Below, in pieces: positions 24,483 through 33,125 of a stretch of 64,000 nucleotides of DNA. The stretch is from positions 434,001-498,000 of the forward strand of contig NZ_PEGF01000002.1 of the NCBI RefSeq assembly GCF_002742635.1, read 5' to 3'. Origin of the DNA: Caulobacter sp. X (lineage in GTDB: Bacteria; Pseudomonadota; Alphaproteobacteria; Caulobacterales; Caulobacteraceae). The position numbers and the translations under genes were made by a program. The notes under the pieces are model-generated. The model was not told the DNA's origin. It ran no database searches and worked only from the letters and a program-made list of their open reading frames with translations. Positions within the stretch are counted from its first letter, which is position 1. Every line of letters begins with the position of its first letter.

Positions 24483-25931
24483 ATGACCTTGTCCTCCGCT
24501 TACCGTCCCGACCCGCGTTTCCAGTCCTTGGGGCGCGATTTCGCCGATCCGGTCGAGGCCGCGGACTTTCCGGAGGCAATCCTCCGTTATCGGAACAATC
24601 GGGCCGCGGCGAGCGTGGGCCTGGAGGGCTTGACCGACGCGGAATGGATCGAGCGCTTTGGCCGCTTCGCGCCGCTGCCAGACAACCAGCCGGTTCCCCT
24701 GGCCATGCGTTATCACGGCCATCAGTTCCGCGTTTACAACCCCGACCTGGGCGATGGCCGCGGCTTCCTGTTCGGCCAGCTGCGGGAGGCGGGAAGCGAT
24801 CGCCTGCTGGACCTGGCCACCAAGGGCTCGGGCCAGACGCCGTGGTCGCGCTCGGGCGACGGCCGACTGACCCTGAAGGGCGGGGTGCGCGAGGTCCTGG
24901 CCGCCAGCCTGCTGGAGGCCTTGGGCGTCCCGACGTCCCGGGCCTTCTCGTTGATCGAGACCGGCGAGGCCCTGACCCGGGGCGACGAGCCCAGCCCGAC
25001 CCGCTCGGCCGTACTGACCCGGCTGTCGCACAGCCATATCCGCTTCGGTACGTTCCAGCGCCTGGCCTATTTCGACCGCCGGGATCTGATCAGCGTCCTG
25101 ATCGACCACGTCGTCGAGACCTATTATCCGTCTCTGGCCGATGCGCCGGACCGCCCGGCGGCGCTGCTGGAGGCGGTGGTCGCCGCCAGCGCTCGCCTGC
25201 TGGCGCGCTGGATGGCGGCCGGCTTCGTGCACGGCGTGCTCAACACCGACAACATGGTCGTCACGGGCGAGAGCTTCGACTACGGCCCCTGGCGCTTCCT
25301 GCCGCGCAACGACCCGAACTTCGTCGCCGCCTATTTCGACCAGTCGGGCCTTTACAGCTTCGGCCGCCAGCCCGAGGCGGTGTTCTGGAACCTGCAGCAG
25401 CTGGCCGCCTGCTTCACCCTGGTCGGCGAGCAGGCCGGGCTGCTGGCGGCGCTGAACGGCTTCTCGGACGCCTATCGCACGGCGCTGCGCGAGGCGATCC
25501 TGGACCGGCTTGGCTTGCGGAGCCGGGGCGTCGAGACCGACATCGAGCTGGTCAACGCCGCCTTCCGGGCCCTGGCCGACGGGGGCGAGGCGCTGCGTTG
25601 GGAGCCGTTCTTCTTCGATTGGTTCGGCGGCGAGGCGTCCGAGGCGCGGGCGCTGTCGGGCCCGCGCGCCGGCCTCTATGACAGCGAAGCGTTCCGGGCT
25701 TTCCGCGCGCGCCTGAGCGACTATTCGCCGGACCGGCCCGAGCGTCTGGCCGACCCGATCTTCCAGCGTCCCGAGCCCGAGGAGCTGATCATCGGCGAGG
25801 TCGAGGCCCTGTGGGCGCCGATCGATCAGGCGGACGACTGGTCGCCGCTGAACGCCAAGCTTGAGCGGATCGAAGCGGCGCGCCAAGCCTATGGTCTAGG
25901 CGCGCCGCGTAGCGAAAAAGCCGCCCTCTGA
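24483..25931 (+). CDS. selO: SelO/YdiU family protein adenylyltransferase
   Basis: A 482-residue pseudokinase-fold enzyme that transfers AMP from ATP to protein side chains, linked to redox homeostasis in the family. The hallmarks AMRYHGHQFRVYNPDLGDGRG, KGSGQTPWSRSGDGR, LSHSHIRFGTF, HGVLNTDNM (catalytic loop and Mg ligand) and FDYGPWRF are present, and the length is standard. It is divergent from the TonB receptor. The start at 24483 has only a weak ribosome site. Confidence 0.95.
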   Translation: MTLSSAYRPDPRFQSLGRDFADPVEAADFPEAILRYRNNRAAASVGLEGLTDAEWIERFGRFAPLPDNQPVPLAMRYHGHQFRVYNPDLGDGRGFLFGQLREAGSDRLLDLATKGSGQTPWSRSGDGRLTLKGGVREVLAASLLEALGVPTSRAFSLIETGEALTRGDEPSPTRSAVLTRLSHSHIRFGTFQRLAYFDRRDLISVLIDHVVETYYPSLADAPDRPAALLEAVVAASARLLARWMAAGFVHGVLNTDNMVVTGESFDYGPWRFLPRNDPNFVAAYFDQSGLYSFGRQPEAVFWNLQQLAACFTLVGEQAGLLAALNGFSDAYRTALREAILDRLGLRSRGVETDIELVNAAFRALADGGEALRWEPFFFDWFGGEASEARALSGPRAGLYDSEAFRAFRARLSDYSPDRPERLADPIFQRPEPEELIIGEVEALWAPIDQADDWSPLNAKLERIEAARQAYGLGAPRSEKAAL

Positions 25932-26022
25932 AATTTTTCCGTTCGAGCGCGGAACAATCGTCAAGGTTCCGTCTTACTGTTCCGGCACAGTGCCACCGAC
26001 GAACGCCGTGTGGAGATTCCCG

Positions 26023-26148
26023 ATGCGCATCTTCCAACCGATCATGCTGGTTTGCGCCGTAGCCATGTCGTTCGTGGGGGCCCTTGGCCTGCCGGGCTGC
26101 GCCCGCGCGATCGGCGAGTGCCTGCGCGACCGTCCCGAACTGGCTTAA
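26023..26148 (+). CDS. 41-residue putative small lipoprotein
   Basis: Encodes MRIFQPIMLVCAVAMSFVGA, then LGLPGCARAIGECLRDRPELA. A TGGAG ribosome site sits 8 bases before the ATG. The hydrophobic core followed by LPGC fits a lipoprotein signal (Leu at -3, Gly at -1, Cys at +1), giving a 16-residue mature peptide with a second cysteine. The gene ends 2 bases before the convergent deacetylase. Expression is not proven. Confidence 0.55.
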   Translation: MRIFQPIMLVCAVAMSFVGALGLPGCARAIGECLRDRPELA

Positions 26149-26150
26149 GG

Positions 26151-26927
26151 CTAGGCGCTGAGCGCTTCAGATGCGCGTGGGCTGGCCGGCGTCAGGTTCT
26201 GTCGCGCGCTGATCTGGAACGCGGCCAGGAACTGGTCCAGGAACGCCCAGGTCGCCGCGTCGTGATCGAGGTGATGGGTCAACAGGCCCATCGGCTCGTC
26301 CCAATTTTCGGAAATCCGCCGCTGCGCCATCAGGCGGCGCATGCGCGACAGAAATCGCCAGCGTCCGCGGAAACGCCCGCCGCCCTTCCAGCGTAGCACG
26401 TCGAGGTGCGCGTCAAGGCGCGCTACGCCCTCGGACACGCCGCGCGCTTGATCGAAGGCCGAGACGGCGATGATCGGCGAGTCGCCGAGCGCGTCGATCA
26501 GCCGAGGCTGCAGATTGTTCCAGGGCGGCACGAACAGGGTGGGCTGCGCGCCGGCCTTGTGGAACGCCATGACGGTCGCCCGGAGTTGAGCGCGGACCCA
26601 CTCAAGACTGTCCTCGGCGACCACCTCGCCAAAGCCCCGCCCCTCAGGTTGACGGTTGATGTGCTTGAACCCATGGACGGCGATCTCGACCGCCGGTTCG
26701 ACCTCGACCCGGCGAACCAGGGCGGCGAGGTGAGGGTTTGCGATGGCGGCCAGGGTCAGCGGCGCCGCGTATCGGCGTGACAGGGCCAGCAGCCTGTCCA
26801 GGGCCTCGCCCGGCGCGCGCGCGTCGTCGTCGCGCCACCACAGGATCGGCGCGCGTCCAGCCTCAGCCCAAAGCCGCAGCTCCCGGCCAAGGATCAGGCG
26901 AAACGCGAGGGGGGCGAGCCGCCGCAT
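26151..26927 (-). CDS. Polysaccharide deacetylase-like protein
   Basis: A 258-residue protein. The metal motif of the carbohydrate esterase 4 fold is suggested by WWRDDDARAP near residue 30. HGFKHINRQP gives the paired histidines, FVPPWNNL a third motif and LLTHHLDHD a C-terminal histidine. It starts 9 bases after the stop of the glycosyltransferase gene, so the two form an operon, probably acting on a surface glycan. Substrate unknown. Confidence 0.82.
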   Translation of the reverse strand: MRRLAPLAFRLILGRELRLWAEAGRAPILWWRDDDARAPGEALDRLLALSRRYAAPLTLAAIANPHLAALVRRVEVEPAVEIAVHGFKHINRQPEGRGFGEVVAEDSLEWVRAQLRATVMAFHKAGAQPTLFVPPWNNLQPRLIDALGDSPIIAVSAFDQARGVSEGVARLDAHLDVLRWKGGGRFRGRWRFLSRMRRLMAQRRISENWDEPMGLLTHHLDHDAATWAFLDQFLAAFQISARQNLTPASPRASEALSA

Positions 26928-26936
26928 GGCGCGGGA

Positions 26937-27764
26937 CTAATGGCTCGCGGCTTCGGCCCGGCGCAGCGGCAGGGCGGCCGGGGCCGGCTTGACCGTCTCG
27001 CGGGCGCGGTTGCGCAGGATCTCACGGGCGCGCAGGTTCGAGAGGATCGGATAAAGGCCCGCCATCAGCGAGATCAGGAAGCCCAGATCGCCTTCCCGAT
27101 AGCCCTTGCGCGACACGTAGCACTTGAAGAACCGGCGCACGCCCCGGAAGGCGTCGTCGGGGATGCTCTTGACCTTGCCGCTGTCGGCCAGGTCCTGGGC
27201 CCGCAGGGCGGTGTAGCGGGACAGGCGGGCGAACATGTCGCCGATGTCCTCGTCGACCATGTGGCGTAGCGGCTCTTTCAGGCGACCGCCGTAGACGCCG
27301 TCCAGCTTCGCGCCCGGATGCACGCGTTCGGATTTCCAAGACTTCACGCCCAGGCGGAACAGGCGCGCGGCCGAGGACGTGCCGAACGAGCCGCCCCAGC
27401 CGTGACGGACCAGCTGGTCGCCGATGTAGTTGTCGATCGGCACCTGATACCAGTCGGCCGCGCCGGCGCGGGCGATGGTCTCGCGCACCTCGTGGGCGAA
27501 GGCCGGGGTGACGCCCTCGTCCGCGTCCAGCTCCAGGATCCAGTCGCCGGTGCAACGCGCCAGGCCGGCGTGCTTGCGCGCGCCCTCGATCGGGAAGATG
27601 CCGGAGATCACCCGGGCGCCGTACTGGCGCGCGATGGCCTCGGTGCCGTCGCTGCAGCGGTCGGCCACCACGACGATCTCGTCGCAAAACGACAGGGCGG
27701 CCAGACAGGCGGGCAGACGTTGCTCTTCATTGTGGACGCAGAGCAGCGCGGTAAGCTTGGTCAT
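26937..27764 (-). CDS. Family 2 glycosyltransferase, LPS-core glucosyltransferase type
   Basis: A 275-residue protein. The GT-A fold is evident from TALLCVHNEEQRLPACLAAL, DRCSDGT and the metal motif ELDADEG; this wording resembles WaaE/KdtX-like core glycosyltransferases. An ATG at 27764 is preceded by an in-frame GTG, and I chose the ATG. There is no obvious membrane helix except a weak C-terminal hydrophobic patch (FLISLMAGLYPILSNL). Cotranscription with the deacetylase suggests modification of LPS or another envelope glycan. Confidence 0.86.
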   Translation of the reverse strand: MTKLTALLCVHNEEQRLPACLAALSFCDEIVVVADRCSDGTEAIARQYGARVISGIFPIEGARKHAGLARCTGDWILELDADEGVTPAFAHEVRETIARAGAADWYQVPIDNYIGDQLVRHGWGGSFGTSSAARLFRLGVKSWKSERVHPGAKLDGVYGGRLKEPLRHMVDEDIGDMFARLSRYTALRAQDLADSGKVKSIPDDAFRGVRRFFKCYVSRKGYREGDLGFLISLMAGLYPILSNLRAREILRNRARETVKPAPAALPLRRAEAASH

Positions 27765-27889
27765 CACTCGAAATCCCTGGTCGAGCGTCCCGCGCCCCCG
27801 CGGTCGCTCTCACAGAAGATGACGGCGCCGCCAGCGGCGGCCCCCCGCGCCGGCGCTAAGAAATATGTAAGCTTTGCAACAGTGGGGAC

Positions 27890-30289
27890 TTAGAAATTGG
27901 CCGACAGCGACAGGCTCCACGTGCGGGGCCGTTGCGGCGTCACCTGGCGGACCTGGCCAAAGCTGAACGGATTGCCGTAGGCGAAGGTGTCGCTGGAGCT
28001 GTTCCAGGGATTGCTGACGAACACCGCCGCGCGCCAGCGGTCGGTCATCACTTGGGCCGACAGCTTGCCGGTGTAATAGCCGCCCATGGACGGTGAATAG
28101 CGCGGGTCGAAGGTCAGGCGCGAACGGCCGATATAGCCGGTCTCGGCCGTCAGCATCAGCGAGGCGCTTGACGTCAGCGGCCGGTGATAGGTGACCAGGC
28201 TGCCGAAGGAGACGTCCGGCACGCCGGGAAGGCTGGCGGTCTCGCCGATGCCAAAGCCCGGGGCGATGCGGGTCAGCTTGGGCTCGTTGAACAGGGCGTT
28301 GCCCGAGACGGTGAGGCGGCTGGTGGCGCGCCAGGCGGCCTCGATCTCGACGCCTCGATTGCGACCGTCGCCGATATTGGCGGTGTAGGACAGGCCCGAG
28401 GAGAAGTACTGGTCGGTCTGGATGTTGCGCCAGTCGTCGTAGAACAGAGCCGTGCGCAGGTTCAGGCGGCCTCGGAACGGGGTCAGGGTGGCGCCGATCT
28501 CGTAGTTGCGCAGGTGGTCGGGGCGGAAGACGCGGCGCGTCTCGGCGGGGACAACCAGGCCGCCGGAGTTGAACCCGCCGGCGCGATAGCCCTCCGAGGT
28601 CAGCACATAGATCATGCCGCCGCCGGACAGATCGCGCTGCAGCGAAACCTTGGGCGAGAAGCCGCCGAAGGAGGCCTTGCGATCGAGATCCCGCGACGTC
28701 CCGGGAGACGGCGCCAGCACGTAGGATCGCGTGTGGACCGTGGTCTTGAACCGGCGTCCGCCCACCGAGGCCTTCCAGCCGGCGCCGAGATCGTAGCTGG
28801 CCTCGCCATAGGCCGCGTATTCGTTCAGCAGGTCCTTGCGGTCCTCATTGTAGACCGTGCGGGTGACGTTCGCGCTGCGGGCGCGGAGGTCCGCGTCGCC
28901 CTCCTCGATGCTGTTGGCGGCGAAGAGGCCCACCATCCAGCGCAGCCGGCCTCGCTCCGGACCCGTGTAGAGCGCGTCCTGGACGGCCATGCGCACGCGC
29001 GAGCTTTCGTCGTAGAGGCCCAGCTCCACGCCTTCTTCGGCGAACTGCGTCAGGGCCAGGGTGGCGTCGTAGCGGCTGGCGAACTTGTGGGTGACGTAGC
29101 CAGTCACGGACTCGAACTGCCCCCAATCGCCCGAACCGCTGATCTTCAGCGACGTCTGGCCCAGCCGATTGCGATGCGTCTCGCGCACCTGGTTGGCGCG
29201 GCGCGGACCGCCGGGCATCAAGGTGACGTACTGGGTGTCCTTGGACGAAACGCTCTGGCCGGCTACGCCCAGCCGGATCTCCCATTGGCCGCGCTCGACC
29301 CGCCACGCCACGCGCCCGCCCCGGCGCGCGGTCTTGTCCACGTTCGAAAGGCGCAGGTTCACATCGTCCAGATAGCCGCCGTCGACGTCGTGATAGAACG
29401 TCGCCCGCAAGGCCGACTGGGCGCTGGTCGGCACATTGACCACGCCCTCGAAGCGATAGCTGTTTGAGCCGGACTCGGTGTCGGCGAAGGTCGCGCCAGC
29501 CGATGCCGTATAGGCGCCAAGCTCTGGCGCGCGCGTGACGATGCGATAGATGCCGCTGAGCGAGCCGCCGCCGTAGAGCGCGCCTTGCGGCCCCCGCAGC
29601 ACCTCGACGCGATCGACGTCGATCAGCCGAAGGTCGGGGTCGGGGGCGTTGTAGTTGACGGGCAGGTCGTCGAGATAGGTCCCGACCGTCGACTGGGTGC
29701 GTCCGGTGAAGGTGCCGTCCGACAGCCCGCGCAACAGGATCTTGTTGCGCGCCGCGCCGAGGTTTGTGGTGATGAAGCCGGCGGTCTGGCGCGCCACCGA
29801 TCCCGTTTCGCCGACCCCGGTGTCCTGCAGCTGGGGCGAGCCGATGACGCTGACGCCGCCCGGCAGGCTGCCCAGCCGCGCGGGACGCTTGCCGGCGGTG
29901 ATGATCAGCGGCGCCAGGGGAGCGACAGGCTCGATCGCGGTCGGCGCGACAGGGCGCGCGACGATCTGTGGGCGCGCCGGCGGCTTGAGCGGAGAAAAGC
30001 GGACCGCGCGCGCGTCGACCAGGGCGTAGGCGCAACCGCGTCCGGCGACGGCGCGGTCGAGGGCCTCGCGGAGCGTGAACGACCCGACCAGCGGAACGCC
30101 TGGGCCTTTGCAGGCCTCGACGCCGCCAACGCTGACGCCCATGCGGACGCCCAGCTCGATCAAGGTTTCCGAGGCGGTGGTCTTGCGGATGTCCAGGCGC
30201 ACGCGACCGTCGACAGCGGCGACGGCGCCGCGTCCGCTAAGGCCTAGTCCCAGGAAGCTGGCGGCGAAAAGGAGAAGGGCCCGCCTCAG
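27890..30289 (-). CDS. FecA-type TonB-dependent receptor with N-terminal signalling (STN) domain
   Basis: About 799 residues if translation starts at CTG 30289. The frame upstream of the first GTG (30202) encodes an excellent signal peptide (LRRALLLFAASFLGLGLSGR, cleavage near AVA) and the first strand of the STN domain (VDGRVRLDIRKTTASETLIE), so starting at 30202 would remove both. The in-frame stop TAA at 30304 leaves no ATG, GTG or TTG in between. The plug has VEVLRGPQGALYGGGSLSG, and the barrel ends SLSANF. It is the third gene of a sigma-antisigma-receptor locus and would sense its own ligand at the cell surface. Confidence 0.85.
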   Translation of the reverse strand: MRRALLLFAASFLGLGLSGRGAVAAVDGRVRLDIRKTTASETLIELGVRMGVSVGGVEACKGPGVPLVGSFTLREALDRAVAGRGCAYALVDARAVRFSPLKPPARPQIVARPVAPTAIEPVAPLAPLIITAGKRPARLGSLPGGVSVIGSPQLQDTGVGETGSVARQTAGFITTNLGAARNKILLRGLSDGTFTGRTQSTVGTYLDDLPVNYNAPDPDLRLIDVDRVEVLRGPQGALYGGGSLSGIYRIVTRAPELGAYTASAGATFADTESGSNSYRFEGVVNVPTSAQSALRATFYHDVDGGYLDDVNLRLSNVDKTARRGGRVAWRVERGQWEIRLGVAGQSVSSKDTQYVTLMPGGPRRANQVRETHRNRLGQTSLKISGSGDWGQFESVTGYVTHKFASRYDATLALTQFAEEGVELGLYDESSRVRMAVQDALYTGPERGRLRWMVGLFAANSIEEGDADLRARSANVTRTVYNEDRKDLLNEYAAYGEASYDLGAGWKASVGGRRFKTTVHTRSYVLAPSPGTSRDLDRKASFGGFSPKVSLQRDLSGGGMIYVLTSEGYRAGGFNSGGLVVPAETRRVFRPDHLRNYEIGATLTPFRGRLNLRTALFYDDWRNIQTDQYFSSGLSYTANIGDGRNRGVEIEAAWRATSRLTVSGNALFNEPKLTRIAPGFGIGETASLPGVPDVSFGSLVTYHRPLTSSASLMLTAETGYIGRSRLTFDPRYSPSMGGYYTGKLSAQVMTDRWRAAVFVSNPWNSSSDTFAYGNPFSFGQVRQVTPQRPRTWSLSLSANF

Positions 30290-30299
30290 GGTCGGGCCC
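30267..30299 (-). terminator. Terminator-like hairpin inside the start of the FecA-type gene
   Basis: Read on the minus strand, GGGCCCG and CGGGCCC form a 7-bp stem with a 9-base loop, followed by TTCTCCTTTT. It begins 12 bases after the fecR-like stop and covers the apparent CTG start of the receptor, so it could end part of the fecIR transcript or limit receptor translation. The T-tract is interrupted. Confidence 0.5.
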
Positions 30300-30310
30300 G
30301 CTTACGCGCG

Positions 30311-31288
30311 TCAGTTCGAAGCGGACGGCCTTCCGCGCAGGACAATGGCATCATCGGTCGGCGTCGCCGAAATAGGCATCAGGCTGGACAGGCGGCGAAC
30401 CATCGCATCCTGTCCATCCACGATCAATACGCCGGAAAACCGAAGAGTGGCCGTATTTTCACCCTCAAGGCGAATGGGGCGGTCGAAATAGTGGTTCATG
30501 TCGCTGACGATGCGACCCAGCGGCTGGTCGCGATAGACCAGGCGGCCCGAGCGCCAGCCCACCTGATCCTCGGCGGCAACCGACCGCACCGAGACGCCGG
30601 AAGCGCCTTCGACATGCTCCAGCATCTGGCCGGGACGCAGCCGGACGGGCGTATCCTCGCCGTCGGTCGAGACCTCGACCAGGCCGCGCAGGACGGTGAC
30701 GCTGAGCTGGCCGTCGCGGCGGCGGACGTCGAACTTGGTGCCAACCACGCGCACCGTCTCGTCGCCGGCGGTGATCAGGAAGGGGCGGGCGCTGTCGTGC
30801 GCCACGTCGAACAGGGCCTGGCCGTCATGGACCGTGACGCGCCGCGCGTCCTTTTCCAGACGGACCGACAGGTGCGAGTCGGTGTTCAGGTCGATACGGG
30901 TGCCGTCGGCCAGGTCCAGGGTGCGGCTCTCGCCCTTGGCTGTGGAGTAGAGCGTATCGGGCTGGGGCAGCAGTTCGCCCCACGGCGCCACCGTGATCGC
31001 GATGGCGGCCGCGGCGGCGGCGGCGCCCAGACCGCCCAGCCAACGCCAGTCGATCGTGAACGCCCGCCTAGCCGCGGCGCGCCTGGGTTCGGCCAATTCC
31101 CCCCGGACGGCCGCCCCTCGCTGGAAGATCTCCTCGTCGACGGCCTGGATGGCGTCATACGCCTCCTGCGCGCCCGGCTCGGAAAGCCAGGCGTCAAACG
31201 CCAGCCAGTCGGTCTCATCGACCTCCGGCCGCTGCAATCGGGTCAGCCAATCGGCCGCCTCCTGCAGATGCTGCGCTGACCGGCTCAT
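30311..31288 (-). CDS. FecR-type membrane anti-sigma sensor
   Basis: A 325-residue protein. The cytoplasmic N-terminal domain has AADWLTRLQRPEVDETDWLAFDAWL, typical of the FecR_N/DUF4880 region. One transmembrane helix (LGGLGAAAAAAAIAITVAP) lies near residue 85. The periplasmic FecR domain has LADGTRIDLNTDSHL and GTKFDVRR. I chose the ATG at 31288; an in-frame start at 31324 would add 12 residues. It would hold the upstream ECF sigma factor until signalled by the STN-domain receptor. Confidence 0.92.
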   Translation of the reverse strand: MSRSAQHLQEAADWLTRLQRPEVDETDWLAFDAWLSEPGAQEAYDAIQAVDEEIFQRGAAVRGELAEPRRAAARRAFTIDWRWLGGLGAAAAAAAIAITVAPWGELLPQPDTLYSTAKGESRTLDLADGTRIDLNTDSHLSVRLEKDARRVTVHDGQALFDVAHDSARPFLITAGDETVRVVGTKFDVRRRDGQLSVTVLRGLVEVSTDGEDTPVRLRPGQMLEHVEGASGVSVRSVAAEDQVGWRSGRLVYRDQPLGRIVSDMNHYFDRPIRLEGENTATLRFSGVLIVDGQDAMVRRLSSLMPISATPTDDAIVLRGRPSASN

Positions 31289-31373
31289 CCGGTTTTGCTC
31301 CGACGAGGACCCATCATCCCCCACGGGAAGGACGTCGCAACGACGCCTCGCCCTCCATTGACAGATGCATAAA

Positions 31374-31952
31374 TCAACGCAGTCGCCTCGTCAGGGTCTT
31401 TAGGGCCGAGCTTATGTGCTTTTCCACCGTACTGGTGCTGATGCCCATGCGACGGGCTGTTTCGGCATGGCTGAGGCCCTCCAGCTTGTGCAGTTGAAAG
31501 GCGTGGCGGGTCTTTTCGGGGAGGTCGTCGACGGCCTCGACCAAAGCCCTGAGGCGCTGGCGGGAATGGACGACCTCGTCGGCCGCCGGCTCGTCGGCCA
31601 CCTCATGTCCCGCAAGGACCGTGGTGTTGGCTTCGCGCCAGTCGTGATCACGCGCGCCAGAGCGCTTCTGGCTGCGCAGGCGATCCAGCATGAGGTTCGA
31701 GCCGATGCGGTGCAGCAGGGCGGACGGGTTGTCCACCGCGGTGTCCGCCTCCATCGCCATAAGCCGCAGATAGAGATCCTGCACCAGGTCCTCCGCTTCG
31801 GCGCGCGAACTCAGTCGCGCGGCGAAGAAGCGCACCAGATTGGCCCGTTTCTCCTCATAAAGGCTCAACAGCACGGCCTTGTCCGAGCCTGTTGCGCTCA
31901 AAAGATCACCCGCATCCACACAACGCGTCCCCCGCAGCGGAGCAATATCCAT
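31374..31952 (-). CDS. FecI-like ECF sigma factor
   Basis: A 192-residue protein with sigma region 2 (AEAEDLVQDLYLRLMA and HRIGSNLMLDRLRSQKR) near residues 50-95. Region 4 (LPEKTRHAFQLHKLEGLSHAE, then TARRMGISTSTVEKHI) lies near 140-185. First gene of the sigma/FecR/TonB-receptor locus, the usual iron- or carbohydrate-sensing arrangement. A 12-bp palindrome lies 39-50 bases upstream. Confidence 0.93.
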   Translation of the reverse strand: MDIAPLRGTRCVDAGDLLSATGSDKAVLLSLYEEKRANLVRFFAARLSSRAEAEDLVQDLYLRLMAMEADTAVDNPSALLHRIGSNLMLDRLRSQKRSGARDHDWREANTTVLAGHEVADEPAADEVVHSRQRLRALVEAVDDLPEKTRHAFQLHKLEGLSHAETARRMGISTSTVEKHISSALKTLTRRLR

Positions 31953-31990
31953 CTTTTGGGCGGAAAGACGATCGTTTGTTGCGATCGCAG

Positions 31991-32002
31991 GACACCGGTG
32001 TC
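31991..32002. promoter_or_regulatory. 12-bp palindrome upstream of the ECF sigma gene
   Basis: GACACCGGTGTC is exactly symmetric and lies 39-50 bases upstream of the sigma-factor start. It is a candidate operator, but a 12-bp palindrome can arise by chance in GC-rich DNA. The rest of the 31953-32279 gap shows no gene. Confidence 0.4.
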
Positions 32003-32279
32003 GGACAACGTCTCATTGGCGAAGTCTCCGGCGTCCGCGCCTTGAGCGCGAAAAGTCCTGTCGCGTCATGTTCTGAAGCGATCACGGCCCCGCGAAAGGC
32101 GCAACGTCGCTCGAATAGGCTCTGCATCATGTGGCGAAATGTCGCGGTGGTCGTGTTGGGGTTGTCGAGCGCCGGCGTCCATCGCCGTCGCCATGATCGC
32201 CACGGTAGCGCTCCCATCGCGCTTGGCCTCTGCGGCGAATGATCCTACCGATGCGCCGTCAATCTTCGGGAGCCGCCGC

Positions 32280-33125
32280 ATGACCGCCATCGACAAGGGC
32301 CAGTCCCGCCTGTCGTTCGTTCCCGAGGTCGGCGGCGCGGTGTCACGCTTCACGGTCGGCGGCCGCGATGTGCTGCGGCCCGCCGCGCCTGGGACCAGCG
32401 ACGCCCTGATGACGGCCAGCTTTCCGCTGGTCCCGTTCTGCAACCGCATCCCGCACGGCCGGTTCGTGTTCGAGGGGCGCGAGGTCGTGTTGCCGCCGAA
32501 CCTGGCCGGACACCCGCATCCGCTGCACGGCCAGGGCTGGCGCTCGGCCTGGGCCGTCGAAAACGCCGCCGATGGCGAGGCGCTGCTATCGTATGAGCAC
32601 GCGCCGGACGCATGGCCCTGGGCCTATCGCGCCGAGCAGCGCTTCCAGCTCCTCGACTCGGGTTTCCGCGTCGAACTGACGGTGATCAACGCCAGCGAGA
32701 CGGCGATGCCGGCGGGCCTGGGCTTCCATCCTTATTTCCCGCGTCGCCCGGGCGAGACCCTGACCGCCGCCAATGACGGCGTCTGGCTGATCGACACCGA
32801 CGTCCTGCCGACCGAGCATCATCCGGGGCCGTGGGAGGCCGACTGGGCGGCCGGCGCGGCGGTCGCCGGCCATGGCCTGATCGACCACTGCTACACCGGC
32901 TGGGACCAGCGCGCGGTGCTCCGCGCCCCGGGCCAGCCGGAAACGGTGATCACCGCCTCGCCAGAATGCCGCTGGCTGCATGTCTATGTGCCGCCGGGAG
33001 AGGGCTTCCTGTGCGTCGAGCCCTGCGCTAGCCGCCCCAACCCGTTCGGCGAGGGTGACACCGGCATGGTCGTGCTGCGGCCGGGCGAGCGTCGCTCGAT
33101 CTGGATGCAGATCGTTACGGGTTGA
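32280..33125 (+). CDS. Aldose 1-epimerase family protein
   Basis: A 281-residue mutarotase-fold protein that interconverts anomers of a sugar. Family motifs include FPLVPFCNRIPHGRF, HPHPLHGQGW with the catalytic histidine, LGFHPYFPR with the second histidine, and CVEPCASRPN with the acidic residue. The ATG at 32280 follows GGGAGCCGCC. It overlaps the 3' end of the convergent transglycosylase by 11 bases. Sugar specificity is unknown. Confidence 0.9.
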   Translation: MTAIDKGQSRLSFVPEVGGAVSRFTVGGRDVLRPAAPGTSDALMTASFPLVPFCNRIPHGRFVFEGREVVLPPNLAGHPHPLHGQGWRSAWAVENAADGEALLSYEHAPDAWPWAYRAEQRFQLLDSGFRVELTVINASETAMPAGLGFHPYFPRRPGETLTAANDGVWLIDTDVLPTEHHPGPWEADWAAGAAVAGHGLIDHCYTGWDQRAVLRAPGQPETVITASPECRWLHVYVPPGEGFLCVEPCASRPNPFGEGDTGMVVLRPGERRSIWMQIVTG

